A stretch of DNA of 45,273 nt, taken from the NCBI RefSeq assembly GCF_016056305.1, contig NZ_JAECZC010000043.1, forward strand, positions 1-45,273. Reading direction: 5' to 3'. Numbering within the stretch: position 1 is the first letter of the stretch; every line of letters begins with the position of its first letter. This document shows, piece by piece, positions 34,124 to 42,362 of the stretch. This stretch comes from Amazonocrinis nigriterrae CENA67 (lineage in GTDB: Bacteria > Cyanobacteriota > Cyanobacteriia > Cyanobacteriales > Nostocaceae). The position numbers and the translations under genes were made by a program. The notes under the pieces are model-generated. The model was not told where the DNA came from. It did no database searches and worked only from the letters and a program-made list of their open reading frames with translations.

Positions 34124-34136
34124 TTCATTAATTAGC

Positions 34137-34159
34137 GCCTCAGTCATAGCAACTGGGGC
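34137..34159 (+). promoter_or_regulatory. leader hairpin before the Sak4-like gene
   Basis: GCCTCAGT-CATAGCA-ACTGGGGC, ending 10 bases before ATG 34170. Compared with 33835-33857, two pairs change on both sides (A-T to G-C, C-G to T-A), one becomes a G-T wobble, and the loop is conserved as CATNGCA. Confidence 0.6.
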
Positions 34160-34169
34160 AATGAAAATT

Positions 34170-35018
34170 ATGTTTAAGCCAGCAACTAAATCTCAAATTA
34201 AAATCCGCCTTGCCCTCAGTGGTGCATCAGGCAGTGGTAAAACTTTCTCAGCCTTAGCAATTGCTCAACATTTGGGTGACAACATCGCCCTCATCGACTC
34301 GGAACGCGGCAGCGCTAGTAGATATGCTGACCGATTTACATTTGACACCTGTGAACTCAACGACCACCACCCAGCCAAATACATTGAGGCCATCAAAGCA
34401 GCAGAATCAGCAGGTTATCAGGTAATCATCATTGACTCGCTATCTCACGCTTGGTTTTCCGAACTTGACCTAGCTGGAGGACGATTCGACGGATGGAAAA
34501 ACGTCAGACCGCTAGAGCGTAAGCTTATTGATGCAATGATAGGCAGTTCATCTCACATCATTGCAACCATGAGAAGTAAGACAGAGTGGATCATGGAAGA
34601 GTACACCGCCAAAGATGGGAAAACCAAACAATCACCCAAGAAAATCGGAACAGCCCCAATTCAAAGCAGTGGGATTGAGTATGAGTTTGATATTGCTGGA
34701 GAACTTGATTACAACCACATTTTGACTATTAGTAAAAGCAGGTGCCCAGAACTAGCTGATAAAACTTTTCTCAACCCAGGCAAGGAAATTGCTGATACCT
34801 TAAAAGCTTGGATTGGACAACCCCAACAACCTCAACCTGCACCACCTTGGAAATTGTGGAAATCACAAGAGGATGCAATTACATGGGCTTCTGAACAGTT
34901 ACCTGACTGGGATATAGACGCTATCCAAGAAGAATTTAATGAATTATCCCCCAACAACGGTAAAAAGGCAATTGCATGGGTAGAAAGAGTAAATGCACTA
35001 AAGAACCAAGATTTTTAA
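34170..35018 (+). CDS. Sak4-like RecA-fold ATPase
   Basis: A 282-residue protein. The ATG at 34170 is chosen because it sits at the same distance from the leader hairpin as in the preceding gene; ATG 34161 adds three residues. LALSGASGSGKTFSALAIA is Walker A, VIIIDSLSHAWF Walker B, and the spacing and length match single-domain RecA/RAD51-like proteins such as phage Sak4, which promote single-strand annealing. The C-terminus has a Pro/Gln linker and a helical tail. A terminator-like hairpin follows. Likely a recombination protein of the element. Confidence 0.75.
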   Translation: MFKPATKSQIKIRLALSGASGSGKTFSALAIAQHLGDNIALIDSERGSASRYADRFTFDTCELNDHHPAKYIEAIKAAESAGYQVIIIDSLSHAWFSELDLAGGRFDGWKNVRPLERKLIDAMIGSSSHIIATMRSKTEWIMEEYTAKDGKTKQSPKKIGTAPIQSSGIEYEFDIAGELDYNHILTISKSRCPELADKTFLNPGKEIADTLKAWIGQPQQPQPAPPWKLWKSQEDAITWASEQLPDWDIDAIQEEFNELSPNNGKKAIAWVERVNALKNQDF

Positions 35019-35033
35019 AGTATTAGAAAGTTA

Positions 35034-35058
35034 AACCCTGACTAAATTAGCCAGGGTT
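35034..35058 (+). terminator. probable terminator after the Sak4-like gene
   Basis: AACCCTG/CAGGGTT hairpin followed by AATTTATTTAATT, 16 bases past the stop codon. The T-run is broken, so it may be weak. Confidence 0.5.
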
Positions 35059-35093
35059 AATTTATTTAATTAAGTTTTAATTAAGTAATTTTT

Positions 35094-35534
35094 ATGAAAG
35101 TTTCAAGACAATTACAAAGCCAAGTTTTCAGCAATCAGCTAATAGCAGAATTATTAATCCGGCTTGGTAGAACCAAGTGGATGGAAAAATATAATGTGCA
35201 TGACCTCCACTGTGAAGCCTGGGCAGTGGGAATATGGGTTAAACAGGCAGGAATTATCAGTTACAAAGATTTGGCTAACTTTTGGCGTGAAACTGCTGCG
35301 GCTATTGGTGAATTTTTACCAGCAGAAAAATTAGATTTTGGCTGGCTTGTGAAGAGTATGAAAAGCGATAAAAGGTACTTTGTTCACTTTTCACGTTTTA
35401 CAGGCTGGTTTTGCAACTGTATGAAATTTAAGTGCTGGCATAACCGTATCAGTGAGGAAATGCCACAATTTTACAAAGCACTTAACAGCAAGATTTTCTG
35501 TCACCATGTTGCAGCTGCTTACCAGATGCGATGA
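35094..35534 (+). CDS. SWIM-like zinc protein
   Basis: A 146-residue protein. The C-terminal part reads GWFCNCMKFKCWHNR and ends FCHHVAAAYQMR, giving CxC...CxHxxA, the SWIM zinc-finger pattern. The N-terminal part is helical with many Trp. It follows the Sak4-like gene, and SWIM proteins often partner recombination ATPases, so a recombination role is plausible. Confidence 0.6.
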   Translation: MKVSRQLQSQVFSNQLIAELLIRLGRTKWMEKYNVHDLHCEAWAVGIWVKQAGIISYKDLANFWRETAAAIGEFLPAEKLDFGWLVKSMKSDKRYFVHFSRFTGWFCNCMKFKCWHNRISEEMPQFYKALNSKIFCHHVAAAYQMR

Positions 35535-35647
35535 TCGCTCGCCTAATCACCCTATATGCAGCGTACACAGCATATAGAAATTTTCTTAGAGGAAAAATTG
35601 AGTGTTTAGGGCTGCGATCGCTGCTGACCTGAAAAAAGTTAGATTTA
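35535..35647. other. spacer with repeated 22-base palindromic element and 12-bp motif
   Basis: CTATATGC and GCATATAG (35552-35577) flank AGCGTACACA, then the exact 12-bp motif (35583-35594). The same order, AGCGTACAC then motif, occurs upstream of the SNF2 gene (28430-28465). Confidence 0.65.
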
Positions 35648-36244
35648 TCAACGATTCTGGCGCTGCTCTCTTCTGTAATCCCAAGGCTTTTGATAATTTC
35701 CACCCCACACACCCAGCCTTTGAGATTGTGCATATTTTTGAGCATCAGTTACAGCTTCCCAATGCCGACAGTCTTTTTTGTATAGTTCATAAGGGTAAGT
35801 ATGGCCAGTCACCACCATTACACCTTGAACTAATTCAATACCCCGTTCTGGCGTATCAATCCATACTTCTGCTACTTTGCGCCCATAGCGATCGCTGCTA
35901 ATAATGTCTAGCCCTACTTTCCCTTTACTAGACAAGATTAGCGATCGCAAATAATCTCGTGATTCTTTCCCCATTGGCTGCCTTAATTCAGGAGAATCAA
36001 CACAGGCAAAGCGAACTTTTAGCTTTTCACCATTACGAGAAACATTAATAGTATCTCCATCATAAGGTGGCTTGGTAACAGTCCAATCAATTGGCGGTGC
36101 TGTTGTCTGACCAGACACCTTTGATTGTCCGGTAGAGTTGATTGAATTGTTGGCAGACAGTTTTTCACATCCTGAAATTCCAGTAGTTACACCTAGTAAA
36201 ATTGCAATATAAATTTTTGTTTTGTGAATTAATTTAATTTCCAT
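35648..36244 (-). CDS. thermonuclease-family (SNase) lipoprotein
   Basis: A 198-residue staphylococcal-nuclease-like protein. The N-terminus has a lipoprotein signal (IAILLGVTTGISGC; Cys at 26 is the lipidation site). The SNase core follows: YDGDTINVSRNG, VRFACVDSPELRQ, SSDRYGRKVAEVWI and a final RLGVWGG. The catalytic Asp and Arg/Glu positions are present (DGDT, VDSPE, DRYGR). It would degrade nucleic acid at the outer face of a membrane. Confidence 0.92.
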   Translation of the reverse strand: MEIKLIHKTKIYIAILLGVTTGISGCEKLSANNSINSTGQSKVSGQTTAPPIDWTVTKPPYDGDTINVSRNGEKLKVRFACVDSPELRQPMGKESRDYLRSLILSSKGKVGLDIISSDRYGRKVAEVWIDTPERGIELVQGVMVVTGHTYPYELYKKDCRHWEAVTDAQKYAQSQRLGVWGGNYQKPWDYRREQRQNR

Positions 36245-36337
36245 AAAATTCTCTACTTATTCTCAACAATTATCAAATCAACAAGGCTTTTTCTAAGATG
36301 TGTGCAGCGTTATCGATTGTCAATATTGAGTGGTGTT

Positions 36338-36967
36338 ATGAAAATAGCAAAATCTATTCTCGCTTTAAGTTTAGGTATAGGTGCGATCATCAATTCCGCT
36401 CCAGCCAGTGCCATTCCTTACAATGGTGCAACTATATACAGAGCTACGGATAATGGCAATACAGTAGTAGTATTTAGCGGCAGTGCTGGGAGCAAGATTC
36501 AAGTAAATCTTGGCTCATCCTCCAAATCAACGGCAAGAATAGCTGGCTCTTGTGGTGAGGTAAGAATTAGCCCTCCATCCAGCGGTGATTTCACAGGATT
36601 ACAAGTAGATGGCACTGCTGTTAATGCTGCGAGTCTTTCAACACAGACATTACCTTCTTGCGTAAACGGTTCATTTTCTGAGGCCCGAAGCTCGAATTTT
36701 AAAACCCCCACAGGACAAGTAGTTATTGTAAACAAGACTCCAGGCTCAGCTGTGGCCATAAGCTTGCCTTCACCCTCAACTCGAACTGTAACAATTAACG
36801 GCTGTGGTTTTGGATTATTAAAGCCCACATCATCTAGTACTTTGCCCTCCTCATTCTCTGTAGGAGCAACAAACTACACTTTGGCATCTTTACCTGATGC
36901 CACAAATACACCTTACTGCCGCAGCATTAATGGCAGTTACTACGGTTATGTTCCGGCTTCTTGGTAA
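36338..36967 (+). CDS. exported protein with Cys-Gly modules
   Basis: A 209-residue protein from ATG 36338 with a signal peptide (SILALSLGIGAIINSAPASA). The mature part has two similar beta-rich modules with a G-x-C-G core (AGSCGEVRIS, INGCGFGLLK) and a tail with more Cys. The following gene has the same type of module (SNSCGILRV, ANQCGMVSF), so the two are likely paralogues secreted together. Function unknown. Confidence 0.65.
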   Translation: MKIAKSILALSLGIGAIINSAPASAIPYNGATIYRATDNGNTVVVFSGSAGSKIQVNLGSSSKSTARIAGSCGEVRISPPSSGDFTGLQVDGTAVNAASLSTQTLPSCVNGSFSEARSSNFKTPTGQVVIVNKTPGSAVAISLPSPSTRTVTINGCGFGLLKPTSSSTLPSSFSVGATNYTLASLPDATNTPYCRSINGSYYGYVPASW

Positions 36968-37039
36968 TTGTTAGTTGTAATGCGATCGCTCCCCAATTCT
37001 TAGAAGAAAAAGTAGCGATCGCTTTTATTAAATAAGATT

Positions 37040-38104
37040 ATGAAAAAACTTTTACTACTAACATTATTTATTGCAGCTATTCCATCAGTTGCACTAGCCC
37101 AATCTGCTTATGTTGGTGCAGATGGATATTTTAGTATTAGAGGTTTACAGCCTAGTAAATCTTATAGCGTCGATTTGGGTGGAAACCCATTAATCAGTGC
37201 TGGTAATTCTAATAGTTGTGGAATCTTGAGAGTTGCTGCTACTGGTGCAGTGAAAGTAAGCGATCGCATTGAAATTAAAGATGAGGCAGCAGGTAAAGTT
37301 TATGGTTTTGAAAATAGTTCATCTATCCCGGTAAAAGATATTAAATGTATTCCTGGTCAAGTAAAAACAGAACGGGAAATTTGGAAAGACAGTAAAGGAA
37401 CTATTTGGATATCTGGTTTAACTACAAGTAGCGCTCAAACTATTAGATTATTAACTAAAAGTCCTACCAGAACTATTAGGGCTAATCAATGCGGGATGGT
37501 TTCTTTTAGATTAAATAATCCAGAGCCAAAAGCAATCATTTTAAATAATCAAGCTTTCCCAATTGCAGGAGCTACAAGGGGTGGTGGTATAGCTTGCAAA
37601 AGAGGTACGCTATATACCTCTTATCCTCCACAGCCTGAAATTTCACCTGTTTCGGCTGATGAGTGGAAGAAGCAAAATTCTGTTGGATTTGATGAAAAAG
37701 CTTTAATAATAGATGAGTCTACCAGATGGATAGGATACTCTGGTAATGGCGAGGGATCTCAGCAAACACCTACACCACCTGCGCCACCATCTACGCCAAC
37801 AAAACCGATGCCTCCATATGGAAAAGCTTGTAGACTAAATGGAGGAAATAATATATTAGTAGTTGGACTTAAACCCAATACGATGTATGAATTTAGTGAT
37901 CAAGAGCATCGTAAATCAAAATATACAAATTTTAGGGAGCAAACTACTGATTCTGAAGGAAAAACAGTACTCGAAAATATAGACTTAACAAAACTGTCTT
38001 CTACTGATGGTGAATCAGTATGGCTGGTAGCTTACGAGAATGGGGAAGACGATTATAATAATATAATTTCCTACGGAATAATTAAAATCCCAAATTGTAT
38101 TTAA
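37040..38104 (+). CDS. exported multi-module protein with Pro-rich linker
   Basis: A 354-residue protein with a signal peptide (KKLLLLTLFIAAIPSVALAQ). Three modules about 90 residues long follow (DGYFSIRGLQPSKSYSVDLG, KGTIWISGLTT, and a third from about 270), the first two ending in N-x-CG. A Pro/Thr linker (TPTPPAPPSTPTKP) precedes the last. It is 73 bases downstream of the shorter paralogue, separated by a HIP1-motif-HIP1 cassette, and convergent with the TolC-type gene (4-base overlap of 3' ends). Likely a cell-surface or secreted protein. Confidence 0.65.
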   Translation: MKKLLLLTLFIAAIPSVALAQSAYVGADGYFSIRGLQPSKSYSVDLGGNPLISAGNSNSCGILRVAATGAVKVSDRIEIKDEAAGKVYGFENSSSIPVKDIKCIPGQVKTEREIWKDSKGTIWISGLTTSSAQTIRLLTKSPTRTIRANQCGMVSFRLNNPEPKAIILNNQAFPIAGATRGGGIACKRGTLYTSYPPQPEISPVSADEWKKQNSVGFDEKALIIDESTRWIGYSGNGEGSQQTPTPPAPPSTPTKPMPPYGKACRLNGGNNILVVGLKPNTMYEFSDQEHRKSKYTNFREQTTDSEGKTVLENIDLTKLSSTDGESVWLVAYENGEDDYNNIISYGIIKIPNCI

Positions 38105-39141
38105 AGCTCTGCATCTTTTATTGTTAAAACCAATAACTTAATTTCAAATAGTGACCTTCGCATTTTAGCCCAAGCTCTATAAGCCTGGGCTTTTTGATTG
38201 TCTAAAGCGCTCTGTCTTAAAAGATAAGTTTCGGTGTCTGAATTGCCACGAACGTAGCGCAATTCAAATACTTTAAACTGGTCAACTGCTCTACTAGTTA
38301 CAATCTGAGCAACTTGATACTCAGTTCTTGCTTCATCAAAAGCAATAAGAGACTGAGCAACTTTTTCCCTAATTTTATCAGCAAGTTCCGCCCTATTTCT
38401 CTGTAATTCAGCGATTTTTACTTGAATATCTGAAATTTGAATTGCTCTATTTTGTGCGTCAGCATTGCCGCCTTGAGTGCTTTGAAATAATGGCACTCCT
38501 ATTACATTTAATAATCCGTTTATTATACCAGTATCACCACGGAAAATAGCAGCTATGTTGCTAAGAAATCCATTCCCTTTTTGAGCTTGCCCCGCCGTCG
38601 GTGCAGGGCCTAATAAATATTGTAATCCCGGTGAAAAAATCGAAAGTCTAATCGATTTTTTATTTCTTATTTTTGCTTCTTCAATTCGCTGATTAGCCTC
38701 AGCAATTCTGGCATCAATTTCTTTAAGTAAAGGACTTTGAGAAATAGCTTTCTCCTGTAGCTGAGAAAGGCACACCGCCGACGTTTCGAGGCATGGCAAC
38801 CCCCCGCGCAGCAGCCGCCACATATCATCGTTAAATTCCCGTTGCAGAATTGCATCAATGCTTGGTTTATTGAAGGGATTCTGTTCAGGCTTGGGTAGCT
38901 GCGAGTCTGCATCTTGATCTGCCTGCTGCGCTTCTTCAGGCGATAAATCCTCTTGTGGCTGCTCCTCTTCCTGGGTTGTCTCGTCCGGTGTTTGTTCATC
39001 TTCCCCGGTTGGTGGTTGCGGCGGGAGTGTTGGAGTTTTGGCTGGTGCTACTGGGATTGGAGATTGTTGAGCGATCGCTTCCCCCATTCTTAGAGGAAGG
39101 AACAAAAGCACTAATAGTAACAGTCGTTGTATAACGTCCAT
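38101..39141 (-). CDS. TolC-like outer membrane channel protein
   Basis: About 346 residues from the ATG at 39141 (DVIQRLLLLVLLFLPLRM, then GEAIAQQ, a signal peptide). A longer frame to 39225 also exists. After a Pro/Glu/Gln linker come long coiled-coil helices (KEIDARIAEANQRIEEAKIR; AELQRNRAELADKIREKVAQ; RTEYQVAQIVTSRAVDQFKV) as in TolC-type efflux proteins. Its start overlaps the end of the upstream gene by about 146 bases. Partner of the HlyD-type protein. Confidence 0.7.
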   Translation of the reverse strand: MDVIQRLLLLVLLFLPLRMGEAIAQQSPIPVAPAKTPTLPPQPPTGEDEQTPDETTQEEEQPQEDLSPEEAQQADQDADSQLPKPEQNPFNKPSIDAILQREFNDDMWRLLRGGLPCLETSAVCLSQLQEKAISQSPLLKEIDARIAEANQRIEEAKIRNKKSIRLSIFSPGLQYLLGPAPTAGQAQKGNGFLSNIAAIFRGDTGIINGLLNVIGVPLFQSTQGGNADAQNRAIQISDIQVKIAELQRNRAELADKIREKVAQSLIAFDEARTEYQVAQIVTSRAVDQFKVFELRYVRGNSDTETYLLRQSALDNQKAQAYRAWAKMRRSLFEIKLLVLTIKDAEL

Positions 39142-40237
39142 TGACACCAACCCAAGGCTTAATCCGCTTAATGTAACCATTACGAGGGCTACGCACCAAC
39201 GGTATTTGTGCGAGTTTGTCATCAATAGTAGTTAATGAAATATTAAGTTGTGCTAACTGATAATCTCTGTCTCTAACAGCTTGGGCATATTGTTGCTGTT
39301 GGCGTGAGTATTCTTGTTGTGTCTGATTTTCCTGCTGCTGCTGTCTCGCCTCGTTCAAATTAGCATCATAATCAGTAAGTTGACGGCGGTTCTGAGCGGC
39401 GGTTAACCGCGACTCTGCAACCTCCAAATCAGACTGTGCTAACCTCACATTTACCTGAAGCTGTTGTAATTCCTGCTGTTGAAGAATAGCAGAAGCATTA
39501 AGTTTGGCTTTTGCTTGGTCAAGCGCGGAGCTTGCCCCGTCCATCTCAGACCGGAGTTGTTTAAGTTTAGCCTCTTCATGCTGAAGGATTTCACTTTGCA
39601 ATTTCATATCCTTCATCGACTGAATCATCTGCTCTTGTTCTTCGACCTTCTGAGAGGCAATCTGTAAACCAGCTTCAGCCTTTTCAGCCTCAGCTCGTCG
39701 CTCTGGATTGTCACTTTGCAGTAGTGGTGTACGTGCTTCAAGTAAAGCAATAGCTTGATTTAATCGCAGTTTAGATTGAGAAATAGCCGCCGTTTCCTCT
39801 GAGAAAATAGGCGGTGGTAACGGCTTGAGTCCTAATGATTCCTTGGGTTTGAAGGGTTCGGGAATAGTTTTGTTTTTGAGATTGTCAATTTGAAGTACAA
39901 CCGATGATTTCTGCTTCTCTAGGCGTGTACGCTCCAAAGAATTATCAGAAATGATGTCACCCTGTTTGATTTCCTGACCGACTTTTACCTTAAGAAATGA
40001 CGGACTATCAACGGATAAGGTCATTCTTAGAGGACGATTTTCTTGGAGAATAGCGATCGCAGAATTATCACTTAATCCGTCCTCATCTTCATTAGATAAA
40101 TTTTCTACAGTAGTATTTGTAGTATTTTTAGTAGCATTTGCAGCCTGATTGGAAGGGGAGTATTTGACTAAAGTTAATAGTCCAATTATACCCACGCAGC
40201 AATAAGTAATCAGGTTATTTCTACTAAATGCATTCAT
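38996..40237 (-). CDS. HlyD-type periplasmic adaptor
   Basis: About 413 residues from ATG 40237; an open frame continues to 40354, but the inner start gives a normal short cytoplasmic tail before the membrane helix (LITYCCVGIIGLLTLV). Then half of a biotinyl-lipoyl-like domain (VGQEIKQGDIISDNS), a long coiled coil (about residues 110-330), and its return half (VRSPRNGYIKRIKPWVGVNG). This is the order of HlyD/MFP adaptors. Its C-terminal Ser/Asn/Thr tail overlaps the TolC-like gene's start. No ABC transporter is next to it. Confidence 0.75.
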   Translation of the reverse strand: MNAFSRNNLITYCCVGIIGLLTLVKYSPSNQAANATKNTTNTTVENLSNEDEDGLSDNSAIAILQENRPLRMTLSVDSPSFLKVKVGQEIKQGDIISDNSLERTRLEKQKSSVVLQIDNLKNKTIPEPFKPKESLGLKPLPPPIFSEETAAISQSKLRLNQAIALLEARTPLLQSDNPERRAEAEKAEAGLQIASQKVEEQEQMIQSMKDMKLQSEILQHEEAKLKQLRSEMDGASSALDQAKAKLNASAILQQQELQQLQVNVRLAQSDLEVAESRLTAAQNRRQLTDYDANLNEARQQQQENQTQQEYSRQQQQYAQAVRDRDYQLAQLNISLTTIDDKLAQIPLVRSPRNGYIKRIKPWVGVNGRYTTTVTISAFVPSSKNGGSDRSTISNPSSTSQNSNTPAATTNRGR

Positions 40238-40398
40238 AAAAAGGCTTAATTTAATCCGTTCTCCTATAGTTCCCACAATCACTAGAAAATTTGACTTTGC
40301 ATATAAAGTATAAAATTTAGCAAAATTAATCATTTTTAAAGTGGCTGAAGGCAAAACACGTATAGAATTGGTTACAACTTGAGATAAATAATAAGCTT

Positions 40399-41169
40399 AT
40401 GCGACTTCTAAGACACGTATGGCAAGATATCCGAAGTGGTCAAAATCTGGATATTTATATTACTGCACCACTTTCTTTAGTAGTTGCAATATTTGGAGTC
40501 ATTGGAATTGCTAACCAAAGTATTGTATCTGCTGCTATTCTTACAGTACTAGCTCTTCTTTTAAGCCACCTGTTAGTTACGCGAAATCAAAACGAGCAAA
40601 TACAAATAGCCTTATCAAAACTGGAAATTAATCAGTCATTATCTGCCAGTCAATTAATGACAAATGGTGATGATATATCTGAAATTATTCAATTATTACG
40701 ACAATCAAAACAAGCTTATTTTTGGGGAACCACGTTTACTACACATATACCTCTGCTACAGCAATATTTAGAATTTGGTCTTGCCTCTGGTTTAGAAGCT
40801 AAGTTTCTGCTTGTCCAGCCGTCAAGTAATGCGTTAAAAATGGCTGCATTTCGAGCAAAAGATGTGAGTGAAAGTGATCTGAACAATGATTTATTAAGAA
40901 ATATTAGACGACTTGATAGTATTGCAATTTCAAGTAAGGTAGGCAAATTAGAAATTAAAGTTATTGATTATTTAGCACCTCATGTAATGTATATTTTTGA
41001 TCCTCATTTATCGTCCGGGCAAATCATTATGCGGCTGTCCACATTACGTGTTCCAGACACAATGCGGCCTATTATCAAAATCACACGCAGTCAGGACTTA
41101 GAGTGGTTTAACTTTTATGTTGAGCAGTTTGAAATAGCATGGCAGATGGCTTTACCCCCTACACCTTAA
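40399..41169 (+). CDS. membrane protein with PLD-like C-terminal domain
   Basis: A 256-residue protein. Two membrane helices near residues 20-65 (PLSLVVAIFGVIGI and IVSAAILTVLALLLSHLLV). The soluble C-terminal ~170 residues (YFWGTTFTTHIPLLQQYLEF, then LEAKFLLVQPSSNALKMA) resemble the PLD-like fold, but I see no HxK motif, so it is probably non-catalytic. Divergent from the adaptor gene. Similar membrane-tethered PLD-like domains occur in conflict systems; role here unknown. Confidence 0.55.
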   Translation: MRLLRHVWQDIRSGQNLDIYITAPLSLVVAIFGVIGIANQSIVSAAILTVLALLLSHLLVTRNQNEQIQIALSKLEINQSLSASQLMTNGDDISEIIQLLRQSKQAYFWGTTFTTHIPLLQQYLEFGLASGLEAKFLLVQPSSNALKMAAFRAKDVSESDLNNDLLRNIRRLDSIAISSKVGKLEIKVIDYLAPHVMYIFDPHLSSGQIIMRLSTLRVPDTMRPIIKITRSQDLEWFNFYVEQFEIAWQMALPPTP

Positions 41170-41188
41170 AAACAAGTGGTGCTAGGGT

Positions 41189-42277
41189 TTAATCAACTCG
41201 CTCATAAAAAGGTTTGATTTTACAGCGTTGCCCGTTGGTTCCCATTCTCACTAAAGCTTCTAATGGTTGCAATTGACTAACCAAGCCTTCGGCAAACCTA
41301 AAGTCTTTAGCTGTTCTTTTTACCTCAGTTTGGTCAACTGCTAAAAGTATTTTTGTAGCGCTGTTCATAATTACATCGTCACTCATATCCTTTCTTTTTT
41401 GAGAACCTACAGCAGCACACAATCCATATTTTCTGCCGTCAGCAAATACCAAGTTTAATGATTTTGAATCTTTAGCTTCCTTGGATTCATCAATGAATAT
41501 GTAACTTCTAGGAATTTTCCCCTCAATTTCACCAAGGATTCTGTGAGAATCCATAACTTGCTTGATAATTGCCTCTGCTGCGATCGCACCTAACCCTGGC
41601 ACTTTACCTAATGCCGATAAATCAAACCTAATAATCTGTCCAGCATCTAGCGACGGCTGCGGCTTGGTAAAAATGCCATATTCAAACATTGCAGCCAGCT
41701 TGAGAGCGAGTTTCTGTGATTCCTTGCAGCCACTCTCAATCCTGCTTTCTATCTCCTGCCGCACATCGGCAAAGGTGGGAGGTTCGCGCCTCCAGGTTGC
41801 AGGGTCATCTTGAATAATGCCACGCTGCTTGTAACAGCTGGTCAGGATGTTAATTATCAAGCCTTCTTGGTTTACGCCCATTGTGAGGGCTTTTTTAAGT
41901 ATGGCTGCAACTGCTATACACTGCAAACTCGGCCCTCCGCCTTTGGTGTCGAGGTCAACTACTAAGGGATTGATACCAAATGGCGATTCCATGTTGAGGG
42001 GATAATAAACCTCGCCGGGAAGCTCTTGATCGCCATGAAAGTCAATCAATATGCAGCGTACACTGGATATAAAGCGAGTTATTTCATAAGCTAAAGCCTT
42101 TATTGTCTGGGTTTTACCAGAACCACTAGCGCCAATTATGGCAACGTGGCCATTAGGTAATTTGGTAGGATTCCACCAGACCTTATCCCCCAGCAAAATA
42201 CCGTCTGTTGCTGATTCTGCACTAGATTTCTTAGATTGGTTAGGTTTGAGAGTTTGCTGTGGTAATGGTTTGGGCAT
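41189..42277 (-). CDS. HerA/TraD-like ATPase
   Basis: A 362-residue ATPase. HVAIIGASGSGKTQTIKALA near 40-58 is Walker A; ILIDFHGDQELPGEVYYPLN and YIFIDESKEAKDSKS (Walker B near 255) are typical of VirD4/TraD/HerA-type pumps, as is DGRKYGLCAAVGSQKRKDMS. No membrane helices are seen in the protein itself; membrane partners may be the next genes upstream. Last gene of a minus-strand operon. A DNA-translocation role is likely. Confidence 0.75.
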   Translation of the reverse strand: MPKPLPQQTLKPNQSKKSSAESATDGILLGDKVWWNPTKLPNGHVAIIGASGSGKTQTIKALAYEITRFISSVRCILIDFHGDQELPGEVYYPLNMESPFGINPLVVDLDTKGGGPSLQCIAVAAILKKALTMGVNQEGLIINILTSCYKQRGIIQDDPATWRREPPTFADVRQEIESRIESGCKESQKLALKLAAMFEYGIFTKPQPSLDAGQIIRFDLSALGKVPGLGAIAAEAIIKQVMDSHRILGEIEGKIPRSYIFIDESKEAKDSKSLNLVFADGRKYGLCAAVGSQKRKDMSDDVIMNSATKILLAVDQTEVKRTAKDFRFAEGLVSQLQPLEALVRMGTNGQRCKIKPFYERVD

Positions 42278-42362
42278 AGGTTAGGAGTAGGGAGTAGGGA
42301 GTAGGGAGTGGGGATTTAGGAGTTGGGGATTAAAAAAAGGGGAGTGAGGATTGGGGATTGGG
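42278..42362. repeat. short tandem repeats GGAGTAG
   Basis: Three to four 7-bp GGAGTAG-type units, then GGGGATT-type words, fill the gap between the ATPase and the membrane protein gene; common low-complexity spacer DNA in Nostoc. Confidence 0.6.

Larger units (their letters stand above)
19525..42063. repeat. iterated 9-bp word AGCGTACAC (positions listed)
   Basis: Copies begin at 19525 (minus), 27138 (minus), 27574, 28096, 28430, 28929 (minus), 35560, 39925 (minus) and 42055. Five extend to ATGCAGCGTACAC or its complement; two intergenic ones sit in palindromic arms (ATGC...GCAT). About 0.35 copies would be expected by chance. Confidence 0.75.
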
